A stretch of DNA of 64,000 nt, from assembly GCF_037975245.1 (NCBI RefSeq), contig NC_092570.1:2005501-2069500 (forward strand). Reading direction: 5' to 3'. This document shows, one piece after another, positions 13,001 through 25,000 of this stretch. The notes beneath the pieces are model-generated. The model searched no databases, was not told where the DNA came from, and was given only the letters and a program-made list of their open reading frames with translations. This DNA comes from Apostichopus japonicus. Its lineage: Eukaryota > Echinodermata > Holothuroidea > Aspidochirotida > Stichopodidae. Positions within the stretch are counted from its first letter, which is position 1. Every line of letters starts with the position of its first letter. Made by a program: the position numbers and the translations under genes.

Positions 13001-16000
13001 GTAATCCTTGATGAGGGTGAATGTTTGATAAAAGCCAATTATGGGTAAGGCTGAAAGTGTCGTCAGTGTTTGTCCCCATTTTCTGTCTTCGTCTTTTGTA
13101 AAAGATTGCCAATTATTATTTTGTATAAGGATATATATATATATATATACTGTTTATATATATATATATATTTATATATATAAATATATATATTTATATA
13201 TATATATATAAAAATATATATGAAAATATAAAAAGAATATATGTTATGAAGAATATATATATATAAATATATAAAGAATGTATTTATTGACTCTCTGATT
13301 TGAATTTGGTTCTTTAAGGTGAACCCGGTGAAGCAGGTGATCCAGGTGAACCAGGTCCACCAGGAGCGGATGGTCCACCTGGCCCTATTGGAGAACCGGG
13401 TCAACCAGGTATGTGAATTTTTGTTAACATTTAATGGGGGTTTTGTCAGATTTTGTAGTATTGTAATACTTAATACATGGGAGACTAAAAGTGCCATACT
13501 GCTTTTTGTTTGAGGTGTTTTTTCTTCTTCTTTTTTTCTCCCTTTGTTTTTGAAACTTAACCAGGAATTTGTATTTACAGTGGGTTTTTAGATTATGTTA
13601 TCATGTGGAAATAACTGTGCCAGAATACACCCTTCACATATCTGATTGATGATTTCACAGACAAATATGATCTTTCCTTCAGGAAAGGAGCATCTTTCTG
13701 TGGAACTATGATGAGAAAGCTCTGCATCTTATTGGAAACTTTGAAACTTGTCTGTTTTACTAATGCTTGTCCTTATTCGTTGATATCATCCAGCGTTACA
13801 AGACTAAGAATATTCCATGTAGGAATTAAACCCTACCATACATGCTGCTGCTAAACTACACCAATGTAATGAAGGTGCATTAGGAGGCAGAGTGTCTGTT
13901 ACATCATCAGTAGTATATTGGTTCATTGATTCAAATAGTATAACTAACTGTGGAAATGGATGAATTTTCTTTATTTAGAAGTGGATTGGATGGTTTTCCT
14001 TTATTTATAGGGGCTAGAGGAGCTGTTGGTCAACCTGGAACGAATGGCCAGGATGGTGAAAAGGGAGAGAAAGGTGATAGTGGTTTCCCCGGTGCAGATG
14101 GACAACCCGGTCGGGCAGGCACTCCTGGCTTTCGGGGAGAAAAAGGAGACCCAGGAATACCAGGGGAGGATGGATTACGAGGTGCACCTGGGGCGATCGG
14201 GTTGCCTGGGCTCCAAGGTTTACCTGGGCAACCTGGTGTAGCAGGAAAGAATGGCGATCCAGGTGATCCAGGAATCGCCGGAGATAAGGGAGAGATAGGC
14301 CCACGAGGGTTGCCCGGCGTATCTGGCGCACGAGGAGAACCTGGTCCAATGGGAGCGATTGGTGAGTGGACAGAGCAAGAGGGTTTGGTGGGCGGGGGGG
14401 GGTGGGGGGTTTGATTCCTTCACAGGGGCAAAAGGAGTCCATGTGTGATGGTGATTGCATGTATGTGTGTATGTGATGCCTCTGTCTGTAAAATGATAGC
14501 TTACCTTGTGCAGCTTGCATTAACTTCATATTCGTTATTAAGTTTTTCTTATTGAGCTCCAGGGTGCTTTCATTATTGGTGAAGGTGAAAAGTCATCTGA
14601 GATTTAAGGAATTCGAAGAAAGCACAAGAGTTAAGCATTTTTTTTTTCTTTTGAAGAACTAATTCTTTGGTTCAGGAAAATATTTTGACCTATTCTGTTA
14701 TGTAGGACCAAAGGGAGTGAAAGGTGAAATTGGTGTCGCAGGAATGAAGGGAAACCTAGGCCCTCCGGGACCACAGGGTGCGGATGGTATCCGAGGATTG
14801 ATTGGCCCACGTGGTCAACCTGGCGTCCCTGGATTAGCAGTAAGCATGTTTTTTCTTATCTTAGCTTGTATTGTCCTTAACCTCAGTTTCACATATCCCT
14901 GTCAAAGTTTTTGTTGCTTGAATATGATCAAATTTTTTGAGGAGAATGAGTTATGAAATGGAAAACAAAAACACACACACACTCACTCAAAAAAAACCTT
15001 ACCTATTGTGTGGTATCTATGATCAGGCAACTCCTTGTTCTACACCAGCTGAAAGGGCTTTCCAAGCCAATGGAACTGTTGCCAATTCAATGTGTCTGTC
15101 TGTCTGTCTGTTCGACTATCCGTCTGTCTCATTTACTTGAAACACTATTCGTACGTTGAGCAATTTGATATTCATCAAAGTTGTCGGGTGGGGGGCTTTA
15201 TTCGTTTTTGCACAAAAATGATGTCAAAGGTCGTTTAAAGGTGATCAATATTGCCACCAAATATGCTAGAAAGTCAGGTTATGGTCACCGCATGCTCAAA
15301 CTTCAGGAAGCATTTTACTTTGACCCTTGACCCTACCAATATCTTCCTCACTGAGACCTTTCATTGTTCTACTAAACACCCCCCCCCCCCCCTCAATGTG
15401 TGGGAATAACTTGGAAGGCCAGTTGCTCCCAGAACATACTATTGTAAACTTAACATATTTTTGTAAACTTGTAGCAAGTTATGAAATTTGGGTCAAAATT
15501 GATGAACTTAAAGGTCAAGGCACTCCCCAGCATGACTTCTTCTTCATCTGATGGTCATGTTAGTTGGTAATGATCTCCATCACAAGGTGGTATATCTTTA
15601 ATTTTTGATGACCAAAGTTGATCACTAGTCATGTGTAAGCATTGGGTGTATGTGATATTGTCAGGAGTATATTGGTCAGAGGCCATACTCATATTATTAT
15701 TATGATTATATTCTCAGTGACCTTGAGTCTTAACCATTGACATTTACGGAGGAGAATAATTATCAGTATCAATATCAGTATCAACAGCCAGTATCAACAT
15801 ATTATCAACATCAACATCATATTAGAGTCTAGTATTAATGAGGATAACATTAAATCTAAAAATAACTGAATATGGCAAACCATGTTATATCACCCATAGA
15901 GTCTATCTAGTATGAAGGTATCCTATATTGGCTCCAAATATGCTCGATATTCAAATATGGTCACCTTTGGTCAAAATTCTGAAATTGGTTTTATTACAAC

Positions 16001-19000
16001 CTTCGGGAAAATTTTCCTCACTGGGACATCTGATCATCTCATGGGTTCCGTAAAAAATGTCTGAGAACAATTTGGAGAGTAAAGACCTCCAGGAAAGTAT
16101 TTTTTGAAAACTTCTAGCAATTATAACATGCTATTATTTGGGGCCTATAACTGACTAACCTTTAAGGAGGATAAAATCTAACCTCCTCATTGGCTTATCA
16201 AAGCCGCAAGCTGACCGAAGTCAGTCTCTTACATTCGTATTTAACCTCAATGATTATGAATTGCCAATTGTCAACAACTCTGTAACTGGACGACATACAT
16301 ATAATCTTGGAGTGACTCGAATCGGGGACCTTATGATTGGAAGGCACCGGCGTTAACCACTGAGCTAATTGAGTGTAACCATTGAGATGAGAAAGCATTG
16401 AGTATAGTATTAAGGAGGATAGACTCTAATCTAATAGCAGTCATCCTGGACAATGTTTCTGAAACTCTTCACTAATCAACTTCCAGGCATGTTGACATTT
16501 TTGAAACAGTATAAAGAAAATTTGATTGTCATTTTTTTTCCCCGTCCTTGCAGGGAAGTGACGGAGTTGTGGGTGAAAAGGGTGATAAGGGAGATCCAGG
16601 CGACACGGTCAGTGATATCTGTGCAAAAGGAGCAGATGGGGAGACGGGTGAACCAGGACCACAAGGTTAGACCATTCGATGAGACTGAACCCGTAATTAA
16701 ATATATTATATTACCAGGATAATAAAGGCATTCTCGGGTTGTGACATTACAACAGCTTAACCGCTGGTATAAACAAGTGTGTACAACTCGAAGCAGTCGC
16801 TTTCTTCCAAGGTGCTGCAGTGTGCCAAGTAGAGCTCTCCCTTGGTTTGTAATGGCATAGGGTGCAGCCCAGCAAGTTACCTCTCCAGGTCCACAATTAT
16901 ACCCCCCCCCTTCTTAAGAAGAGAAGTATTGGATATGATGTAATGATCTGGCAAGGGCCATCTGTTTCCCAATCGTCAAATCACTAGTCCTTTTGCCTTT
17001 ACCAATATGATTATAAATCAGTGAAGAAGATGGGAGTTGATATCAACAGGAAGGTGGATGTCAGACGGACGGGCGATTTGTCAGTCGAACAATTTTATAA
17101 GCGGGTGCCGAATGACATTATTAACATATCCTGTAGGGACATAACGGTCACGATTTTGTTAACATGCATGTAGTATAAAAAGTCCTCCCACCGTAGGAGT
17201 AGCATAAATTTAAGATAACATTGCAAAGAAAGCATCAGACAGATACAGCTACTTTCCTGGTGTCCTGGTGTGGTTACATTGTTCTTTGCTTGTTGCTGGG
17301 GATGGGGAGGTGGGATGGGTGGGAATGGTTGTGTGAAATTCCCCACCTTGGAAGTCTAACATGGAAGTTAAGATGGTTGCTTGTTATGGATGGTGAGTAG
17401 CTACCTTTATGCAATGTTTTTCAATCGCAAACAAAACTGTTTTGTGAAAATTCTATTTCCTTGAATGGAAAGTAATTATGTGGTTCTTAAACTTATCCGC
17501 CTAGGTCTGCCTGGACGCAGAGGTGACAAAGGAGGGAAGGGTGAGCCAGGCCCAATAGGTCGGACAGGAAACGATGGTACCCCTGGTGAACCTGGACCAG
17601 ATGGACCCCCAGGGGATGTAGGAGTTCCTGGACCACGTGGAGACCAAGGAGAAAGGGGAGAACTAGGAGAACAAGGCAACCCAGGTAATACCCATTTCTG
17701 GGATTTGAATCTAAAAATAATCTAATATTATAAAATGCTTCACTCATTTCATTAGGGAAAAAGTTGAGTTGTTTGTAAGTTTGCAAAGTGTTTTGCAATT
17801 ATCTATTAAAGTTTTAAGCCATGTAGCTTGTGTTTGTTCATTTCTGACAGTTGTTAATGAGGGAGTCTGTGGCAGAAATTGATTTGTTTGCTCAGTTTTA
17901 GACCGTAGGAGAGAAAATATTTAACCGGGTTGACAGAATATCTACGTGGCTTTTCCACATATGGCGGATATTAAAAAAGTTTGTAATAGGACCTCCATTT
18001 TGAATTTGAAAATGAATTTGAGTTTATTGTCCACAATCGGAAATTCGGCTTACACAGTTGTAAACGAAAAGAGAAAAGAAAAAACAAAAGAAAAGCACAA
18101 TAGTATAATTATCAATAGACTGCGATACACTTACAGTAATACAAACATATATACAGCAAGTTTTACAAATAAGAAACTTATCTTCTCAGCTTTTGCAGTC
18201 CTTATCAGCTACTTATTTTATTGGTATCCACAAGTGCCTGTTTGCAAGTTACCTCTGTAACAGTCAAGAGAGCTGAACCACTCTTGACGGTTCGGTTCAG
18301 TATTCCTTTTTTACATTTTTATCAGTGGTTCTTTCAAAACAGGTGACCGCATAAACATTTTGAAGGGAAAGGGATTCAAAACCAGGCTTTCTGGTCGACG
18401 GAAACAAATTAGTGTTTTCTATTGTCGGATGTGTACAAATTCGGTGTTAAAAATTCAAGTTCTTTGCTTGTTTGGACACTTTTTGTTGTTTCAATCTCAT
18501 TCACAGGAGAGAGAGGTGATGTTGGTCCCCCCGGTAACGAAGGACTTCCAGGATTAAACGGTATGTAGTTTTTGGTTCCGATGCTTTGGCATCCGTCGAA
18601 ACCTATGCAGTCGAGTTGGCTTTATGGGAAATTGTTGAAGGCGGCTTGTAAACATGATATCTCAACAACCACTGATTGAATCAATGTCATTCTTATTAGG
18701 TAGATGCCCTGTGATGAGTAGATTGTTTTAGTTCCCATGCTGTGAAGATTAATGAATGAGCAATCACTAAATCACCTTTATCAACATGATAACAAGTTTG
18801 TGCATATTAATGTTGTATGGTTAACCACACTATGAATATGTTTGAGCATAAAAACTATATCACTAAATAGACTTTATCAACATGGTAACAAGTTTGTGCA
18901 TATTAATGTTGTATGGTTAAACACACTATGAATATGTTTGGGCATCGAAACTCAATCACTAAATAGACTTTATCAACATGGTAACAAGTTTGTGCATGTT

Positions 19001-22000
19001 AATGTTGTATGGTTAAACACACTATGAATATGTTTGGGCATCGAAACTCAATCACTAAATAGACTTTATCAACATGGTAACAAGTTTGTTCATATTAATG
19101 TTGTATGGTTAACCACACTATGAATATGTTTGGGCATAGAAACTCAATCACTAAATAGACTTTATCAACATGATAACAAGTTTGTGCATATTAATGTTGT
19201 ATGGTTAGACACACTCTGAATATGTTTGGGCATCACTAAATAAGAATTTGTCAACATAATAACTGATTCCTGGTACCTTCCTTTTTATATTGCCGCACTA
19301 GTCAATAGATGATCCTCGTCATTTTTGTGTGCACAAGTTCATGAATATTAACATGCATGGCTTAACCACACTACGAGAATATGTTTCGGCACCGGAAACA
19401 ATGAACGTTTTTGTTCTCCCACGTCACTTGCAGATTACTTAATTTGTAATCAGTGAATAGGTTCATTACAAAACACAACAGTACCAATAATGGATTGTAG
19501 AGTTAGGGGTCAATTAGTTTGTGTTCATAATAGAAAGTATGGTGTCAAAGCATGCCGAAATCACACTGAAATTGGTTCAATGGGAATCCTAGTGATGAGT
19601 TACGCTAGATACTCGGTGAACATCTCTGGTATATCTGCACCTTCATGTATAGATTACAGATTATAAATTATATATTGATTACAGAATGGATACTTCATGA
19701 ACTGCTTCATTATCATATCTTGTTCAAGTTCCCCTGGGGGGGGCCACTTATTAAGTTCCCCATCGGCAGACAAGAGCTTACCCCCTTCCCCACCCCAGCC
19801 CCACCCCACCCAAGTGAAAACTGACCTTATGAAGAAAAACTTATGAACTTGAAAAGTAATCTAATTGATTTCCATTTTTTTTTTATTCTCTTCCTCCTTT
19901 TTATATTTGTTTTGTTTTCTAAACCAAAGGTGAGCCAGGGGCGGATGGAGATAATGGCGCTGATGGGCCTCAAGGACCTCCAGGAGACATTGGTATACCA
20001 GGACCCAGAGGTTTCACAGGACAGAGAGGAGATAAGGGTGAACGTGGCTTCCCCGGTGAGGGTCGTCCTGGAGTTCCAGGAGAACCTGGTGCATCTGGAG
20101 ACCCTGGTGAACCAGGTGAGACAGATTTTTCTATATATCATTACTCATCGATATTAAGATCATCTCCTTTCTTAACAATAATTGCTTTAAAAACTCCCAG
20201 GACCATAAAAAAAAGGAGCCTTCTCTGAAGCTCATAGTAAGAGAGAATACAGTCCAGAGATTTTGCATTGGTTTCCTTCAGTGTGATTATCTATCATTCA
20301 TATGAAATTGAAAAAATTGTAATCATGATTTGAAATTGATGTGGAATTGAAAAATTGTGATCATGATTTGAAGAAATTGATGTGCTTTGTGCCAAGAGAA
20401 AACTTATCGTAACGAACCCGGTAGTATGGTATTCATCGATACATGTCAACAGAAAACTGTTTGACTTAATTCTATATGTTAACTATCATAGAGAGAGTAA
20501 ACCACATTTAATCGATTGATCATCAACCTCGCAACCTGTTTAAGGATAAAGATGGAAACCCACCTACCCCCCCCCCCCCATCTGGGTTCAAAACAAGTAT
20601 ATATTGAAGGATGAAAACAAAGGCAAGAGATGTTTTTCACTAAAACATTTATTTACATCTTTGACTATTCTTTTCATGCAAGCTATACTCATGAAGGGAA
20701 TAGACATTTGCCATAGTATATGAACTGAAGTGAATGGTCAACAGTAGTTCAGTAAAGTAATCTAAATCTGTGATGATTTTATCATTATTTACATTATTGA
20801 AAAATATGGTATGTGTTAAGAAGAAAATGGTTAACGCTGGCTGAAGGGGGGTATTGACTCTTTTTGTTTTGATGTTTCATGAAAATTCAGATCAAAGAGA
20901 GTCTATAAAAAACTGGAGTAGCATGAACCAGTGAACTGAAGCCATGATACCTTGCAATCTGTAATATTATTGGTATTGTTTCGATCCATTTGCTGATGCA
21001 ATGCCCACCCCCCCCCTATCAGATAACAGCAAGTTTAAGGAAAACCCTGGTCGCTGTCTATTACAGATAAATGTTGGTGTGAGAACTCAGATTTACATAT
21101 ATACAGTAGCTAATATTGCCAGCCATGATAATTTTGTAATAATTCATACGATATTCTTTCAAAGTGCTCAAAAGTCAGTGCCACCTTAGATGAATTTTTT
21201 TATTAAAAACAAATTCCTTTCGAGACTCCTTTATATGCTTGCATAAATTTGCAGGATATTGTTTGCAAACTCTGTGACTATTTAATAACTGTTGGATCTA
21301 GAATGCACAACACTCTAATAGTGTCTATCCCATCATGGGAGAAACTGCTTGTCATTCCTTTTGAATTCATCTTTTTCAAAACCAGGATCCCCAGGAGCAG
21401 ACGGCCCACCAGGTGATTTCGGTTTCGCTGGAGTAGAAGGAAAGAAAGGTGAACCAGGGCGTCCTGGTGAACCTGGACCAATTCCACCTGTCGTACCTGG
21501 ACCTAAAGGAGACCAGGTGAGCATAACGCAGGAGAGGGAAAGGCCGCAATGAAATCAAATCCTTTGTTTATGTTATAGTATTACTGTATGCTCTGCCTCT
21601 AGTGTATGATGTGGGCAAGTATCCAGAGATCTCAGGTCGTGTGAAACCCCACCAGTGTTCACACTACAATCATGACCGCCATTGTGTGGTCACAATTGTG
21701 GGTCCGATCCCGTAAGGTCAGAATCCTCCGCAAGATAGGGGTCACAATTGTGAGTCTGATCCTGTGAGGTCCGGTTCCTCCCGGAGATTGAGGTCACTAT
21801 TGTGGGTCTGATCCTGTGAGGTCCGGTTCCTCTGCGAGATGCAGGTCACAATTGTGGGTCTGATCCTGTGAGGTTCTGATCCTCAGCGAGATGGAGGTCA
21901 CAATTTTGTGGGTCTGATCCCATGAGGTCCGGATCCTCCGCGAGATTGAGGTCACAATTGTGGGTCTGATCCCATGAGGTCCGAATCCTCCGCGAGATTG

Positions 22001-25000
22001 AGGTCACAATTGTGGGTCTGATCCTGTGAGGTTCTGATCCCCCCAAGATGGAGATCACAATTGTGGGTCTGATCCCCATTACGTGAGCTAGTGACACTCA
22101 AAATAAGTCGCCCTTGGGGTATCATATGCTTCTTGCATTCTCAGATGTGAGCAGGAGCTAAGGTGCATTTAAAGTAGATCCAGATCAAATCCGGCAAGTT
22201 GTTCGAAAACATCCTACTCACATTTCTGATGTCCGACAACCATCAAGAGGTGCCACATAGCAGCTTATCTCAAGTTACAATTGACATATTTGCAATTCGT
22301 AGAACAAAAGTATGATATCAGTATGGGGGATCAATCCCTAATCTCTGCTTTCAACACCATGAGGGTGTCGGATGCCGATCTCTGTTACTGCTTCACTGCA
22401 GTGGTGATCTTTGCTAGATGTGACCTGATCCAAACAACAAGATGAGATTCATTGCAATATTTACTAAGTACCGAAACAAGAATTGTCCCAGAGAGAGGGA
22501 AGAATTCTTGGTACAAGTTAAATAAGAAACAGGACAAAATTTTTTTTCCTTATACACCCATTCAATATCATTCTGTCACAGTTTAGTTTTAATACTTTAA
22601 CTCCTTATAGACAATTTTCCTGTCATATCATTGTCCCTTGGGGAAACTATTTACACATTGTAATTACTTAAAATCTGTTCATTTTTGTCAATAGGGACCC
22701 AAGTATTGACAGATAGGTATTGAAATGAGGTTTTAATTTTTATAATTTTTTTTTTATAATTGAGCTAATTAGATATGTAAATATGCAAATGAGGTTATGA
22801 TACAAACACTGTACTTTTTTTTTGCCCATTTGAAATTATTTTGATGAAATCTGCTGGACTTTTGATAGTTTGATGAGTTCAAGACATGTTATTTCATAAG
22901 TAAAATATAATTTGATGTTTGAATGTGAGGAATATGACTGATTTTACCCCCTCTGCTTGACATGTATGTATTATGTAATACAATGATAAGTTATAAGACA
23001 TGAATGAGCGCGTACCGTATATCAATTAATTTTTGATAAAAGATTCAGTTTTCAGTATCTTAGCAAACAAGAGGTAGTCGATCGATCTGATCGACTGGCC
23101 AAAATTGATCATTTTTGGGGGGAATGTTGATATCTCTGCCTTCCATTTTTGATCCTCTTGAATGATCACTTAGCATGTTTTCTTGCTGACTATTTTAACT
23201 CGGCAGGGTCCTCCCGGAGAACCTGGTGAGCCTGGTGTACCAGGGCTGAGGGGACGCAAAGGTGAAGAAGGTCCCACTGGGGAAACAGGTGCAGATGGCA
23301 GACCGGGCGAAATTGGTCCTCCTGGTATGGATGGTTTCCCAGGCCTCACTGGTGACAAAGGAGATAAGGGTGACATTGGTAAGTTTCTCTTGGGGTTCTT
23401 CTAGGTGATTGCTGGACACAGAGTTCAAATGGCTGTCGCCTCTCATAACAAATGTTCCAATTCTCACATCATTTATTCACACTATTTTGAGTTATTTTTT
23501 TCTCAGACAATCTCAAAGAAATTCACCTATTTGTCTCAAAAATGCTCGATGTCGACTTCTCAGTTTTAGTTTCACCAGTTGTCATAGTCATGGGTGTTAA
23601 TAGCTTCAGCCCAGATTCGTATATATGCAAAGGAGGCTAGGCTTAAGTACTTTGGCAACAACAGTTTGGTAGGTCTAGGCTAAGTGGAAGTGGAGTTTGA
23701 AAAAGCAACAGCAAAAAGTTATTAAAGATTTGCACATTGAAATAATGATATTTAGACCTGCTTGTCTATCCTATCTTTGAATGACATTACCTCGCTTTGT
23801 GTCTTATTTTTGGATCAAAATTGATGGAAATGACTCTTTTTCATGACTCAAGTCAAAGGGTCATTCAATGAAGGCAGGTAGATGAAACAGTTTAAAAGAC
23901 ATAAGTTGAATCCAATTACCTGAACTTGGTACATGTTTAAGATCTGTTGTCGTACATGTGCAAGCATGTGTTCACAGACTTATAGAGTGGTTTAAAGATT
24001 GGCCATTTAGCGACCAAAATGTAGACCCTTTTCAAACTTCTTCCTTGGAGACTTAATTAAATTTTGATCAGCCTTGGTTTAGAGAAATAGGAAATGGCCG
24101 ACAAAAGGAAGTGAAGGGAAATACACGATAGTGAATGCTGATGTATTGAAAGAACACAAACATCTCAGAATTTTGTTGAATTTTGCTGGAACAGGTCCAC
24201 CAGTTGACATTAATTCTCTGCGAGGAGAGCCGGGGGAAATTGGTAGCTTTGGCTTACCTGGACCAGAAGGACCCCAAGGGGAGCCTGGCGTTCCTGGCCC
24301 ACCTGGAGAAGATGGACGTAGGGGTACAGATGGAGCACGAGGACCACCCGGCTCAAATGGCATAGATGGAGAACCTGGTCCTCCTGGAGAACAAGGCAGT
24401 CCAGGTAAGCAAGTCCATTAGTCATCATTCCATCAAAATTATCACTTGTCAACTTCTCTTCAAATGTCAGTTCATTTTCTGTTCAATTCTCATTCAAAGT
24501 GTTATTGTGAACAACTGACCTTGGCTAAACTTACAAGGTGAAAGTGACAAACTCAAAGGGAAAAAAAGAAAAATCAGTGATGTAACTGAAGCTGCATTAT
24601 AAATTGTTTGAATACTAACACATATTTTGGTCAGCAGTCCTTGGCGTATTCAAATCAGAGAGCTGTACTGAAAAGGAGCTAGTCTTGGCCAAGTTGTTTG
24701 TAATACTCTTTTTCTCGCGTGCAAACTGTACAAACTGTACTGCCTACCACATGTGGATTTCCTGTAATTAGTTCAGCAAACCCTATTGAGTGTGGTGGAG
24801 GTCAAAGGTCTGTTGGGGTCAGCAGTGGGCAAAATGTGAATACATCAAAAGTGCTGTCTCCAGAACATGAAAGGAGCTCATATATGCATGGTATGATAGC
24901 CTTGTGTATTGTATAGTTTGTATACCAATTTGATGTAGGTTAGAGTTCATTTAAGGTCTCTAGAACTTGAACTATGTAAATATGATATTTCCAGATATAA

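Noticed and set aside
13950-14010. Upstream extension of the 351-bp exon (Met at 13950)
   Set aside because: It lacks collagen repeats, and the acceptor TTTATAG at 14010 gives the right phase.
14014-14529. 171-codon open frame on the minus strand opposite the long collagen exon
   Set aside because: Antisense of Gly-X-Y codons (GGN CCN) gives proline-rich open frames. The same is seen opposite most helix exons.
18760-22070. CRISPR-like array (regular repeats)
   Set aside because: The units are contiguous satellites with no unique spacers, in introns of an animal gene.
21846-22097. 83-codon minus-strand frame with internally repeated peptide
   Set aside because: The peptide repeat merely reflects the 52-bp satellite; it is not a real repeat protein.
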